A stretch of 17,500 nt of DNA from UBA6115 sp964534515 (GCA_964534515.1 CAZHPW010000046.1:1-17500); one strand, 5' to 3'; counted from the stretch's first letter, positions 5,687 to 14,617 are shown. The notes: a model not told the origin generated them from the sequence alone. Numbers and translations are program-made.

Positions 5687-8335
5687 ATGAGCCAGCCTTT
5701 TGAAATGGAAAAAACCTTTGCCCCCCAGCAGGTGGAGGAACAGATTTACAAGCACTGGGAGGAGTCGGGCGCGTTTAAACCGAATATGAACTCCGATAAA
5801 AAGCCCTACACTATTGTGATGCCCCCGCCCAATATCACGGGGCAGTTGCACATGGGTCATGCCATGGACGCCACCATCCAGGATGTATTGACCCGTTTCC
5901 ACCGCATGCTGGGCCAGCCCACCCTCTGGCTGCCGGGCACGGACCACGCCAGCATCGCCACGGAAAACAAAATCGTGGAGCAGATGAAGAAAGAAGGCGT
6001 CTCCAAGCAGGACATCGGCCGGGAGGGTTTTTTGGAGCGCGCCTGGGAATGGAAAAAGGAATACGGCGGCCGCATCACCCGTCAATTGCGCCGCATGGGC
6101 GCCTCCTGTGACTGGAGTCGGGAGCGCTTTACCATGGACGCCGGCTGCTCCAAGGCCGTTGTTGAGGTCTTTGTGCGCCTCTATGAGAAGGGCTTGATTT
6201 ACCGGGGCGAGCGCATCATCAACTGGTGTCCCCAGTGCAAGACCGCTTTGTCTGACATTGAAGTGGATTATGAAGAGCAGCAGACCAAACTCTGGCACCT
6301 GCGCTATCCGGGCGCGGACGGGGGAGAGGGCGTCATCGTCGCCACCACCCGCCCTGAAACCATGCTGGGCGACACCGGCGTGGCGGTCAACCCGAACGAC
6401 GAGCGCTACACCCACCTGGTAGGCACCAAGGTCATCCTGCCGCTCACGGGGCGTGAAATCATCGTGGTCGCGGACGACTATGTGGACCCGACTTTTGGCT
6501 CTGGCGCAGTCAAAATGACCCCGGCGCATGATCCCAATGACTTTGAAATCGCCAAGCGCCACAACCTTGACATCCTGCGCGTGATGAACGATGACGGCAC
6601 CATGAATGAGGCGGCCGGCGCGCAGTACGCCGGCATGCAGGCCAAGGAATGCCGCAAGTTGGTGCTAAAGCTCCTGGAAGAGCAGGGCTACCTCATCAAG
6701 ACCGAAAACTATTCCCACAACGTGGGCACCTGCTCCCGATGCAAGACCACGGTGGAGCCCCTCATCAGCAAGCAGTGGTTTTTGGAGATGGAGCCCCTGG
6801 CCAAGCCCGCCATTGAGGCGGTGCGTGACGGGCGCATCCAGTTTGAGCCTGAGCGCTTCTCCAAAACCTATTTCAACTGGATGGAAAACATCCGCGACTG
6901 GTGCATCAGCCGCCAACTGTGGTGGGGCCACCGCATCCCCGCCTGGTACTGCGATACCTGCGGCAAGACCATCGTCGCCCGCGAGGCGCCCGACACCTGC
7001 CCGGATTGCGGCTCTTCCCGCCTCAGGCAGGAGGAGGATGTCCTGGACACCTGGTTCTCCTCCGCCCTCTGGCCTTTCTCCACCCTGGGCTGGCCGGATG
7101 AAACCCCGGATTTAAAAACCTTCTACCCGACCAGCACCCTGGTCACCGGATATGACATCATTTTCTTCTGGGTGTCCCGCATGATATTCTCCGGTCTAGA
7201 GCATATGGGTCAGATTCCCTTTGACACCGTGCTCATCCACGGCATTGTCAGGGATGAGCAGGGCCGCAAGATGTCCAAGTCCTTAAACAATGGTGTGGAT
7301 CCCCTGGAACTGATTGACACCTACGGTGCTGACGCGCTGCGCTTCTCCCTGGTGCAGGGCGTGGCGCCCGGCGCTGATACCCGCGTGTCCACGGAGCGCA
7401 GCGAGGCGGCGCGCAATTTCGCCAACAAAATCTGGAACGCCTCCCGCTTTGTGCTGATGAACCTGGATGGTAAGAAAGAAGGGATTGACCTTCCCAAACT
7501 TCAGGCGCCTGAGAAATGGATTCTGTCCCGGCTCAACCGCGCCATCCGCTTGATGACCACCCACCTAAACGGCAACGACCTGGGTCTGGCTGCGCAGGTG
7601 ATTTATGACTTCGCCTGGAACGAGTTCTGTGACTGGTACATTGAGCTGTCCAAGGGCGACCTCTTTGACGGCACACCCGAGCGCAAGGAGCAGACCCGAG
7701 CGGTGCTTTTCACTGTGCTGTCAGCTCTTTTGCGCCTGCTCCACCCCTTCATGCCCTACTTGACCGAAATCATCTACAAAGCCCTGCCCGGGCAGTCTGA
7801 TCTGTCCTGCATGCTGTCATCCTGGCCGGAAGCCCAGGCCGAATGGGATTTTGCCGAGGAAGAGCAGCAGATGGAAGGCGTCATGGACATGATTCGCGCT
7901 ATCCGCGTCGTGCGCCAGGAGCTCAAGGTACAGCCCGGCCACAAGGCCCGTGTCCTGCTCCGCGCCAAGGAAGGCTGGGCTGAGAAAGTGCGTGGCACCG
8001 AGCCCTACTTCATCCGCTTGGCTGGCGCGTCCGGTTTGACCATCCTTGGCGAAAATGACGCGGTGAACGAGAAAACGGTGTCCGCCATCGGCCTCATCGG
8101 CGAGGCGCTGATGCCCTTGGGCGACCTGGTGGACATTGAAAAAGAAATTGCCCGCCTCAACAAGGAGGCGGAGGGCATCAGGGGCGAAATCGCGCGCGCG
8201 GAGGGCAAGCTTTCCAACGAAGGCTTCCTCAAGAAAGCGCCGCCCGCCCTGGTGGAAAATGAAAAGGCCAAAATCCTGCAAAACCAGGGCATCCTCTTGA
8301 CCCTGACCCAGCGCATTGAGGAATTAAGCCGGTGA
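5687..8335 (+). CDS. valS: Valine--tRNA ligase
   Basis: ValRS attaches valine to tRNA-Val and edits mischarged threonine. The 882-residue product is of normal length. It has a class I catalytic domain with HMGH at 55-58 and KMSKS at 528-532, the CP1 editing domain (TTRPETMLGDTGVAVNP), cysteine-pair knuckles (CPQC, CSRC, CDTC, CPDC), a helical anticodon-binding domain, and a C-terminal coiled-coil tRNA-binding arm from about residue 815 to the end. The ATG at 5687 is preceded by AAAGGAGG at good spacing. A longer in-frame start at 5597 would lie in the T-box and is rejected. The stop overlaps the rsmH GTG start by 4 bases, so valS, rsmH and rsmI form one coupled unit under T-box control. Confidence 0.97.
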   Translation: MSQPFEMEKTFAPQQVEEQIYKHWEESGAFKPNMNSDKKPYTIVMPPPNITGQLHMGHAMDATIQDVLTRFHRMLGQPTLWLPGTDHASIATENKIVEQMKKEGVSKQDIGREGFLERAWEWKKEYGGRITRQLRRMGASCDWSRERFTMDAGCSKAVVEVFVRLYEKGLIYRGERIINWCPQCKTALSDIEVDYEEQQTKLWHLRYPGADGGEGVIVATTRPETMLGDTGVAVNPNDERYTHLVGTKVILPLTGREIIVVADDYVDPTFGSGAVKMTPAHDPNDFEIAKRHNLDILRVMNDDGTMNEAAGAQYAGMQAKECRKLVLKLLEEQGYLIKTENYSHNVGTCSRCKTTVEPLISKQWFLEMEPLAKPAIEAVRDGRIQFEPERFSKTYFNWMENIRDWCISRQLWWGHRIPAWYCDTCGKTIVAREAPDTCPDCGSSRLRQEEDVLDTWFSSALWPFSTLGWPDETPDLKTFYPTSTLVTGYDIIFFWVSRMIFSGLEHMGQIPFDTVLIHGIVRDEQGRKMSKSLNNGVDPLELIDTYGADALRFSLVQGVAPGADTRVSTERSEAARNFANKIWNASRFVLMNLDGKKEGIDLPKLQAPEKWILSRLNRAIRLMTTHLNGNDLGLAAQVIYDFAWNEFCDWYIELSKGDLFDGTPERKEQTRAVLFTVLSALLRLLHPFMPYLTEIIYKALPGQSDLSCMLSSWPEAQAEWDFAEEEQQMEGVMDMIRAIRVVRQELKVQPGHKARVLLRAKEGWAEKVRGTEPYFIRLAGASGLTILGENDAVNEKTVSAIGLIGEALMPLGDLVDIEKEIARLNKEAEGIRGEIARAEGKLSNEGFLKKAPPALVENEKAKILQNQGILLTLTQRIEELSR

Positions 8336-9273
8336 GCATGGAGCAGGTCTTTCACCACCTGCCCGTGCTCTATGAGGAGACGCTGTCCGCGCTTGACATC
8401 AAGCCCGGCCACACCTTTTTGGACGGCACGGTGGGCGGCGGCGGCCATTCGGAGGGCATTTTAAAGCGCCTCTTAGGCACAGGCAGGCTCTTTGCCGTGG
8501 ACAGGGACACCGATGCCCTAAGTACTGCCAGGGAGCGGCTAAGCCCCTACCCCGGGGTTAGTTTCCTGCACGCCAATTTCCATGATGTGCCGGATATCCT
8601 CCCGCAGGAACGCTTTGACGGCATCCTGCTGGATTTGGGCGTGTCCTCTTGGCAGCTGGACAGGGCAGAGCGCGGGTTTTCCTATCATGAGGACGCGCCG
8701 CTGGACATGCGCATGGACAGGTCCAGAGGACAGACCGCGGCTGACTGGCTCAATTATATGCCAGAGAAAGAAATCGCCCAGGCTCTGTATGACTACGCCG
8801 ATGAAAAATGGGCGGCGCGCATCGCCAAAATCATCCTGGAGACCAGGGAGAAAACGCCCTTTGCAACCACGATGGACCTGGTGAGCGCGGTGGACCGGGC
8901 CATTCCAAAGGCCGTGCGACGCAAGGATGAAGGCCACCCGGCCAGACGCGCCTTCCAGGCGGTCCGCATCGCGGTCAATGACGAAATCAGCCCATTGAAG
9001 AATGCCTTAAATGACCTGGCCCAGATGCTCAACCCGGGCGGAAGGCTCTGCGTCATCAGTTTTCATTCCATCGAGGACAGGGCGGTCAAGCAGGCCTTCC
9101 AGCAAATGAAGGACCCCTGCACCTGCCCCAAGGACTTCCCGGTCTGCGTCTGCCACAAACAGCCCCTCGTCACCCTGCCCAAGGGCTATCCGGTAAGCGC
9201 GAGTGAGGCGGAGCTTCAGAACAACCCCCGCGCCAGAAGCGCCAAACTGCGCGTCGCGCAGAAACTATCATGA
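8332..9273 (+). CDS. rsmH: 16S rRNA (cytosine(1402)-N(4))-methyltransferase
   Basis: RsmH (MraW) methylates N4 of C1402 in 16S rRNA, in the decoding centre, using S-adenosylmethionine. The 313-residue product is the usual length. Visible motifs are the SAM loop DGTVGGGGHSEG (from about residue 31), the acidic DRDTDAL (from 57), and LLDLGVSSWQLDRAERGFSY, which is diagnostic for the family; the C-terminal half includes VISFHSIEDR. The GTG start at 8332 overlaps the valS stop and has GAGG 10 bases upstream; ATG at 8338 is a possible alternative. In most bacteria this gene sits in the division and cell wall cluster with ftsL; here it is coupled to valS and rsmI instead. Confidence 0.96.
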   Translation: MSMEQVFHHLPVLYEETLSALDIKPGHTFLDGTVGGGGHSEGILKRLLGTGRLFAVDRDTDALSTARERLSPYPGVSFLHANFHDVPDILPQERFDGILLDLGVSSWQLDRAERGFSYHEDAPLDMRMDRSRGQTAADWLNYMPEKEIAQALYDYADEKWAARIAKIILETREKTPFATTMDLVSAVDRAIPKAVRRKDEGHPARRAFQAVRIAVNDEISPLKNALNDLAQMLNPGGRLCVISFHSIEDRAVKQAFQQMKDPCTCPKDFPVCVCHKQPLVTLPKGYPVSASEAELQNNPRARSAKLRVAQKLS

Positions 9274-10142
9274 GTACGCTGTATGTAGTCGCGACCCCTG
9301 TGGGCAACCTGAAGGACTTGAGCCCCAGGGCGCTTGACACGCTGAAGAACGCTGATTTGATTTTGGCGGAGGACACCCGCGTCACCCGCAAATTGCTCAA
9401 CGCCTTTGAGATAACCACACCGCTTGAGAGTTATCACCAGCACAACGAGCGCCAAAAGGCGGAGCAGGTCATCGCGCGCATGCGGGAAGAGAACCTGGCT
9501 GTCGCCCTGGTCAGTGACGCCGGCACGCCCGCGGTCTCAGACCCCGGCGCCATTGTGGTGGACCTGGCCAATCAATCAGGGCTTGAGGTCATTGCCATCC
9601 CCGGGCCCAGCGCCGTCATCCTGGCGCTTTCAAAAAGCGGCTTTACCCGGCCTGAGTTCACCTTCTATGGTTTCCTGCCACGCAAAAAAAGCGAGCTGAC
9701 CGAAAAACTGAAAGACATGCTCGGCAAAGCCCAATTGGCTGTGCTTTATGAATCTCCCCACCGCGTGCTCCATTTGCTTGAGACCATCCATGAAGTTTAT
9801 CCGAGTTGCCGCGTTTCCGTCAGCCGGGAGTTGACCAAATTGCATGAGCAGACAATCTCCGGGTACATTGTTGATGTGCTTGCCCGCTTCAAAGCGGATG
9901 AGGGATTGCTGCGCGGCGAGTTCGCCCTGGTCATTGAACTGCCGGAAGAGGAGTCCGCCCCGGAAAGCGAAAACGAGCCCTTGAGCCTGGAGGCCCAAAT
10001 GATGGACCTCATTGTCAAGGGACACAGTTTCAGGGATGCCAAGGCCGCGCTATTGACCCTGGGGCACCGAAAGAACGCGGTTTACGCCGCGGGGTTGAAG
10101 CTCAAGCAGCTGGCCAATGACTTGCTGGACAACGAGGCGTAG
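9270..10142 (+). CDS. rsmI: 16S rRNA (cytidine(1402)-2'-O)-methyltransferase
   Basis: RsmI methylates the 2'-O of C1402 in 16S rRNA, the same nucleotide that RsmH modifies at N4. The 290-residue product is a tetrapyrrole-methylase-fold enzyme: it begins MSTLYVVATPVGNLKDLSPR and contains ILAEDTRVTRKLL, VSDAGTPAVSDPG and IPGPSAVILALSKSG, all typical of the family, with a small C-terminal helical domain (LIVKGHSFRDAKAALLTLG). The ATG overlaps the rsmH stop in an ATGA arrangement without a strong ribosome binding site of its own, implying translational coupling. It is the last gene of the valS-rsmH-rsmI set; no clear terminator follows. Confidence 0.96.
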   Translation: MSTLYVVATPVGNLKDLSPRALDTLKNADLILAEDTRVTRKLLNAFEITTPLESYHQHNERQKAEQVIARMREENLAVALVSDAGTPAVSDPGAIVVDLANQSGLEVIAIPGPSAVILALSKSGFTRPEFTFYGFLPRKKSELTEKLKDMLGKAQLAVLYESPHRVLHLLETIHEVYPSCRVSVSRELTKLHEQTISGYIVDVLARFKADEGLLRGEFALVIELPEEESAPESENEPLSLEAQMMDLIVKGHSFRDAKAALLTLGHRKNAVYAAGLKLKQLANDLLDNEA

Positions 10143-10152
10143 CCTGCCCAGA

Positions 10153-10182
10153 TTGACAGCGTTTTCGCCCCTTTGCTATACT
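10153..10182 (+). promoter_or_regulatory. Predicted sigma-A promoter of panT-coaX, extended -10 type
   Basis: TTGACA (10153-10158) and TATACT (10177-10182) are 18 bases apart, and TG stands one base before the -10, giving an extended -10 element. The start would be near 10189, leaving about 79 untranslated bases before panT. I do not recognise a riboswitch in that leader. Confidence 0.75.
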
Positions 10183-10267
10183 TTTTCTGCCGGTATCATC
10201 TGAGCCGGACACCAGGACCAAAACCAACATCGTCGGGCATCCGTCGTGAGCCTGAACGGAGGACAAA

Positions 10268-10888
10268 ATGACAAACCTTTACAAGCGCGAGCGTACCCTC
10301 TACTTAGTCCGGCTGACCGTGCTGGCCGTGATTCTGTTGATTCTGGAAGTTACCGGCCTGGGCTTCATCAAGACCCTGGGCCTGGAGTTTACCATCATGA
10401 CGGTGCCCGTCATCGTGGGCGCCATGATTTTGGGTCCTGGCGCCGGCGCCATCCTGGGCGGCATCTTTGGCTTGACCTCTTTTTGGCAGGCGGTCAGCGG
10501 CAAAAGCCCCTTTGGGGCCATGCTGCTCAACATGAACCCGGTGGGCGCCTTTATCACCACCGTGCCCACCCGCATCTTGGTTGGCCTGCTCTGCGGCTTG
10601 TTCTTCCTCTTCCTCAGAAAGCGCTTAAAACACAAGACCTTGAGCTTCACCCTGGCCAGCTTGTCAGGCGCGCTGCTCAACACCGCGCTCTTCATGGGCG
10701 CCTTGCTGCTGTTTTACTACAATTCCGAGTTCTTCCAGGGCATCGCCAGGGACTTGGGGACAAGTAGCCCCTTAACCTTCCTGTTCGCCTTTGTCGGCGT
10801 TCAGGGCCTGCTGGAGGCACTCATTTGCGCGGTCCTGGGCACGGCCATCGCCCAGGCGGTCGCCAAATCGGCAAAAATATCTATCTGA
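10268..10888 (+). CDS. panT: ECF transporter S component, probably pantothenate-specific (PanT)
   Basis: S components are the membrane proteins that bind the vitamin in energy-coupling-factor transporters; they share the EcfA-EcfA'-EcfT module, which is not encoded here. The 206-residue product is hydrophobic with about six membrane segments, a short charged N-terminus (MTNLYKRERTLYLVRL), and an S-component-like stretch around residues 40-75 (TVPVIVGAMILGPGAGAILG). GGAGG lies 5 bases upstream of the ATG. Only 12 bases separate its stop from coaX, a pantothenate kinase, which is the main reason for assigning pantothenate as the substrate; sequence alone supports only the S-component family. 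Another vitamin or precursor is possible. Confidence 0.82.
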   Translation: MTNLYKRERTLYLVRLTVLAVILLILEVTGLGFIKTLGLEFTIMTVPVIVGAMILGPGAGAILGGIFGLTSFWQAVSGKSPFGAMLLNMNPVGAFITTVPTRILVGLLCGLFFLFLRKRLKHKTLSFTLASLSGALLNTALFMGALLLFYYNSEFFQGIARDLGTSSPLTFLFAFVGVQGLLEALICAVLGTAIAQAVAKSAKISI

Positions 10889-10900
10889 CAGGAGAAGCCT

Positions 10901-11671
10901 ATGATTCTCATTTTGGACATCGGCAACACCAACATTAAAACGGCGGTGTTTAAAGGCAATGAGCTCATCAAGTCCTGGCGCATCGCGACCAGCTTGAGCT
11001 ACACCTCGGATGAATACGGCATTTTGATGAGCGCCATGTTCAACAACGCCAAATTAAACCAGCATGAGGTCAGCGGCATCCTCATTTCCTCCGTTGTGCC
11101 CAGCATCAACTTCACCATTGAGCATATGTGCCATGACTATTTCAACCTGGTCCCGCATTTTGTGGGTCCGGGCTTGAAGACCGGCATCAACATCCTTTAT
11201 GAAAACCCCAAGGAATTGGGCAGCGACCGCATCTGCAACGCCGTGGCTGCCTATGCGCTTTATGGCTCCCCCTGTATCTTCATTGACTTTGGCACCGCCA
11301 CCAGCTTTGGCGCCATCAGCGGTAACGGCAATTTCCTGGGCGGCTGCATCTTGACCGGTGTGCGCCTGGCGCGCCAGGCCGTGGTCAGCGGCACGTCCAA
11401 GTTGCCGCATTTTGAATTGAACCTGCCGGAGAAGGTCATTGGCCGCACCACCATTACCAACCTCCAGTCCGGCCTCTTATACGGCTATGTCGGCCAGGTC
11501 AGCTACCTGGTCAGCCGCATGAAGGAAGAGATGGGGGTGGACAACCTGGCCGTGGTCGCGACCGGCGGCTTTGCCGCCACCATCGCTGAGCAGTCCGACG
11601 TCATTGAGCATGTGGATCCCCTATTGACCTTGAAGGGCATCAAGATGATTTACGATAAGAACTTTATTTAG
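10901..11671 (+). CDS. coaX: Type III pantothenate kinase
   Basis: CoaX phosphorylates pantothenate with ATP, the first step of coenzyme A synthesis; type III enzymes belong to the ASKHA fold and are not feedback-inhibited by CoA. The 256-residue product is the usual length. It shows the phosphate-binding DIGNTN at 6-11, the pantothenate-site region PKELGSDRICNAVAAYA (about 103-119), the second phosphate motif IDFGTATSF (D129), then GGCILTGV and the adenosine motif VVATGGFA. GGAG stands 7 bases before the ATG. It is the second gene after panT, so uptake and trapping of pantothenate are co-expressed, and it ends at a strong bidirectional terminator. Confidence 0.96.
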   Translation: MILILDIGNTNIKTAVFKGNELIKSWRIATSLSYTSDEYGILMSAMFNNAKLNQHEVSGILISSVVPSINFTIEHMCHDYFNLVPHFVGPGLKTGINILYENPKELGSDRICNAVAAYALYGSPCIFIDFGTATSFGAISGNGNFLGGCILTGVRLARQAVVSGTSKLPHFELNLPEKVIGRTTITNLQSGLLYGYVGQVSYLVSRMKEEMGVDNLAVVATGGFAATIAEQSDVIEHVDPLLTLKGIKMIYDKNFI

Positions 11672-11704
11672 AGTTCGTCCCGCGGGCCCATCGGCCCTCA
11701 ATCA

Positions 11705-11734
11705 AAAAGCCGCCTGAGACTTCAGGCGGCTTTT
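11705..11734. terminator. Bidirectional intrinsic terminator between coaX and dacF
   Basis: A perfect 13-base-pair hairpin has arms 11705-11717 and 11722-11734 around the 4-base loop GACT. It is A-rich at its left end and T-rich at its right end, so it reads as AAAA-GCCGCCTGA hairpin-TTTT from either side. It ends the plus-strand coaX and the minus-strand dacF transcripts. Confidence 0.93.
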
Positions 11735-11739
11735 GTGTA

Positions 11740-13170
11740 TCAGCGGTAGTAGCGTGTCTTGTATTCCAGCTTCTGCTTGAGCTTGGGCTTGCGCTTCCTT
11801 GTCAGAAGTTTGAACAGCAGGATGGCAATGAGCGCCACAGCCAGCACGGGCAGGAGAATGATGATGAGGAACTCCAGGGAGAAGCGGGGGAAGGGGTTGG
11901 GGTCGGCGTCGGTATAGGCCTTGATTTCCTCAACCGTCGGCGCGATGGAGGGCCGCCTGATGATGCTCCTGGTGGCAATCAGCTCATACACGATGGGCTC
12001 GCTGCCGGGCAGCAGGGGGGTGTAGGTCATGGTGCCCATCACCTCGCCTGCCTCAACCGGCGCTTCCAGGGTGCGGCTATACTCAATGGAGGTGCGGGTG
12101 TTGTAAATCTTCTGCTGCTCATCCGTGTTGCCGACCGGGGCGACCAGGGCGTCATTGGCCAGGGGGTCCACCTTGCGCAGGCCCAGTTCCAACTGGCCCA
12201 GGTCGGTGTCCTCCAGGGCGAAGCTGGAAATGTTGATGACCTTGGGGTTGTCCTTGTAGAGTTCCGCCACGCTGGTGGAAACAAACTGGGTGAAGCCGTA
12301 CTCAAACAGCCTTCTGGTGTCCGTCCACTTGGCGGTGGAGCCGGAGTTAAGCACGACTGAAATGAGTTCAATGCCCTGCTTGGTCGCGGCGCCGACAAAG
12401 CAGTCGCCGGCCAGGGAGTGCTGACCGGTTTTCACGCCGGTGGAATACTGGTAGTAGTAATTGTTTTCTTCGCCCGCCTGCAGGAAGGGGTTGGCGCGGT
12501 TGTTAAAGCGCCTGGCGTCTGACAGGTTGGTCGCTGGCAGGGTAAAGCTGGTCAGCGCCGCGATTTCACGGAACTCCGCGTTTTGCATGGCTTCTCTGGT
12601 GATGATGGCCAAATCCCGCGCTGTTGTTAAGTGGTTGTCATCATGGTAGCCGTGGGAGTTGGCAAAATGTGTCCTCGTGCAGCCATAGCGGTAGGCCGCC
12701 TCATTCATCAGGTTCACAAAAGCCGCTTCCGTTCCCATGATGTGCTCGGCAATGGCAATCGCGCCGTCGTTGCCCGACTGCACCATGGTGGCGCGGATGA
12801 GGTCGCCCATTTTAACCTGCTCCCCGGCCTGTAAGCCGATTTTGGAGGCGTCCTCCGGCACGGAGGCGGCATAGGGGGACACGGTCACAATTTCCTCAGG
12901 GTCTGACATGGTCAGCGCCAGGAAAGCGGTCAATACCTTGGTGGTGGAGGCCGGCGGGCGCATCTCGTCCGCATTTTTCTCAAACAGCACGTCCCCGCTG
13001 GTCTGCTCAATCACAATGGCGCTGGCGGCGCGCAGGTTGTTGTTCTGCAGGTTCTCGGGGTGGTTCGCGTCATATTCAGAGGCCTGGGCGCCCAAAACCG
13101 GCAACAGCGACAAGACTGACAGCAGCAGCGTTAACGCCCTGCGCAGCCTTGCGCTTATCGGTTTTCTCAT
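11740..13170 (-). CDS. dacF: D-alanyl-D-alanine carboxypeptidase (DacF/PBP5 family)
   Basis: This extracytoplasmic enzyme removes the terminal D-Ala from peptidoglycan stem peptides and binds penicillin. The 476-residue product has a signal peptide (residues 1 to about 30, cleavage after AQA), the catalytic set STTK (S75, K78), SGN (132-134) and KTG (247-249), a C-terminal beta domain, and a C-terminal membrane segment at about 433-455 followed by a basic tail. A true transmembrane anchor rather than an amphipathic helix makes it somewhat longer than many homologues. ATG at 13170 is chosen because AAGGAGGTG lies 6 bases upstream; the longer start at 13209 has no such site and would spoil the signal peptide. 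It is last in the tmcAL-fumA-fumB-dacF run. The dacF symbol rests on family resemblance; dacA or dacB are possible. Confidence 0.92.
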   Translation of the reverse strand: MRKPISARLRRALTLLLSVLSLLPVLGAQASEYDANHPENLQNNNLRAASAIVIEQTSGDVLFEKNADEMRPPASTTKVLTAFLALTMSDPEEIVTVSPYAASVPEDASKIGLQAGEQVKMGDLIRATMVQSGNDGAIAIAEHIMGTEAAFVNLMNEAAYRYGCTRTHFANSHGYHDDNHLTTARDLAIITREAMQNAEFREIAALTSFTLPATNLSDARRFNNRANPFLQAGEENNYYYQYSTGVKTGQHSLAGDCFVGAATKQGIELISVVLNSGSTAKWTDTRRLFEYGFTQFVSTSVAELYKDNPKVINISSFALEDTDLGQLELGLRKVDPLANDALVAPVGNTDEQQKIYNTRTSIEYSRTLEAPVEAGEVMGTMTYTPLLPGSEPIVYELIATRSIIRRPSIAPTVEEIKAYTDADPNPFPRFSLEFLIIILLPVLAVALIAILLFKLLTRKRKPKLKQKLEYKTRYYR

Positions 13171-13205
13171 CGCCCGCACCTCCTTTTTGGTGTGGGCATA
13201 TCCTA

Positions 13206-13760
13206 TCACAATTCTGTCTGCTTGTATAGTTTGGCACCCTCATCGTACAGGTTTGTGCCGCTGGCGTCCACGCAGACCACAGCGGGCAGGTCCTCCACCT
13301 CAAAACGGTGGATGGCTTCCGCGCCCAGGTCCGGGTAGGCGACCACTTCGGCCTTCTTGATGGACTTGGAAATCAGAACGGCAGAGCCGCCAATCGCGCC
13401 AAAGTAGACAGCGCCATATTCCACCATGGCCTTGATGGTGTTCTGCCCAAGGCGCCCCTTGCCAATCATGCCCTTTAAGCCCAGTTTTAATAGCGGCGGC
13501 GTGTAGATGTCCATGCGGTAGCTGCTGGTGGGCCCGGCGGAGCCAACTGCGTAACCGGGCTTGGCAGGTGCTGGGCCGACGTAATAAATGGTCTGGCCGT
13601 TTAGTTCAAAGGGCAGGGGCTCGCCCTTATCAATCAGGGCAACCAGCCGCTTGTGCGCGGCGTCCCTGGCCGTGTAAACCGTTCCCGTCAAGAGGACCTC
13701 ATCGCCGGCTTTCAAGGTATTCACATCGTTTTCACTCAGGGGCAAATGCACTTTTTTCAT
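13206..13760 (-). CDS. fumB: Class I fumarate hydratase, beta (C-terminal) subunit
   Basis: This subunit pairs with the upstream alpha subunit to form an oxygen-sensitive, iron-sulfur fumarase that interconverts fumarate and malate. The 184-residue product has the family's GPAPAKPGYAVGSAGPTSSY and TPPLLKLGLKGMIGKG stretches and a C-terminal substrate-binding fold. GGAG lies 6 bases before the ATG, and 11 bases separate it from the alpha gene. L-tartrate dehydratase has the same two-subunit build and cannot be wholly excluded from sequence, but fumarase is the commoner role. The symbol is generic for the beta subunit and does not mean the E. coli fumB gene. Confidence 0.9.
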   Translation of the reverse strand: MKKVHLPLSENDVNTLKAGDEVLLTGTVYTARDAAHKRLVALIDKGEPLPFELNGQTIYYVGPAPAKPGYAVGSAGPTSSYRMDIYTPPLLKLGLKGMIGKGRLGQNTIKAMVEYGAVYFGAIGGSAVLISKSIKKAEVVAYPDLGAEAIHRFEVEDLPAVVCVDASGTNLYDEGAKLYKQTEL

Positions 13761-13771
13761 CCTGGTCTCCT

Positions 13772-14617
13772 TTACAGCACGGCTTCTGCGTGTCTGGCGG
13801 CATGGCAGCAGATGTTGACGGCCACCGGCAGCCCGGCGATGTGGGTAGGGGCCGTGATGATGTGCACCTTCAGCGCCGTCGTCCGCCCGCCGTAGCCCGC
13901 GGGCCCAATGCCCAGGGCGTTGATGCCCTTTTCCAGTTCTTCCTCCAGCGCCTTGTAGCGCGGGTCCTTGTTGTGCCGGGTTAAGGGCAGGCTGGTGGCC
14001 CGTTTGGCCATGAGTGCGGACAATTCAAAGCTTCCGCCGATGCCAACGCCCACCACCAGGGGCGGGCAGGGGTTGGGGCCTGCTTCCTCCACAGTCTTGA
14101 GCACAAAGCGCTTCACGCCTTCCACGCCCTCAGACGGGGTCAGCATCTTCAACTGGCTCATGTTCTCGCTGCCAAAGCCCTTGGCCACGGCCAGGATGTG
14201 CACTTTTTCGCCCGGTACCAGGCGCGTGTGGATGACGCAGGGCGTGTTATCCCCGGTGTTTTTCCTCTCAAACAGGGGCTCCGATACGATGGATTTGCGC
14301 AGGTAGCCTTCCTTGTAGGCCTGGCGCACGCCCTCGTTAACGGCCTCTTCCAGGCCGCCGCCTGTCAAATGAACGTCCTGGCCAATGGTCAAAAAGACCA
14401 CGGACATGCCGGTGTCCTGGCAGACGGCCAGTTCCTCCTTGGCGCCCAGGCGGTTGTTCTCCAATATCTGGGACAGCACCGTCCGGCCCAAGGGAGAGGG
14501 CTCAGACGCCTTCATGCTCTCTAATTTGTCCATCACGTCCTGGCCAATCACGTAATTGGCTTCCAGAAACAACTGTCTGACCTTGTTGGTAATTTCGGAT
14601 ACCGGGATTTCTCTCAT
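13772..14617 (-). CDS. fumA: Class I fumarate hydratase, alpha (N-terminal) subunit
   Basis: The alpha subunit holds the 4Fe-4S cluster that activates the substrate. The 281-residue product has the three expected cysteine positions: C66 in CQDTG, C184 in NPCPP, and C270/C271 in CCHAARH at the C-terminus. Other family stretches are LTGGGLEEAV and VGVGIGGSFE. I chose ATG at 14617 because GGAGG lies 5 bases upstream; a TTG four codons earlier would overlap that site. It starts 15 bases after the tmcAL stop and is followed by the beta subunit after 11 bases, as in other split class I fumarases. Tartrate dehydratase is the alternative. Confidence 0.92.
   Translation of the reverse strand: MREIPVSEITNKVRQLFLEANYVIGQDVMDKLESMKASEPSPLGRTVLSQILENNRLGAKEELAVCQDTGMSVVFLTIGQDVHLTGGGLEEAVNEGVRQAYKEGYLRKSIVSEPLFERKNTGDNTPCVIHTRLVPGEKVHILAVAKGFGSENMSQLKMLTPSEGVEGVKRFVLKTVEEAGPNPCPPLVVGVGIGGSFELSALMAKRATSLPLTRHNKDPRYKALEEELEKGINALGIGPAGYGGRTTALKVHIITAPTHIAGLPVAVNICCHAARHAEAVL

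Noticed and set aside
5672..6562. 296-codon minus-strand open frame opposite valS
   Set aside because: The valS protein is complete with all motifs; the antisense frame has His/Gly/Val-rich shadow composition and no start signals.
10185..10267. Riboswitch or pan motif in the panT leader
   Set aside because: Only a short CCGG/CCGG repeat and a CGTCG direct repeat were seen; there is no terminator and no recognisable aptamer.
10246..10767. 173-codon plus frame overlapping panT
   Set aside because: It has arginine-, histidine- and glycine-rich shadow composition. The ribosome binding site and promoter fit the panT frame at 10268.
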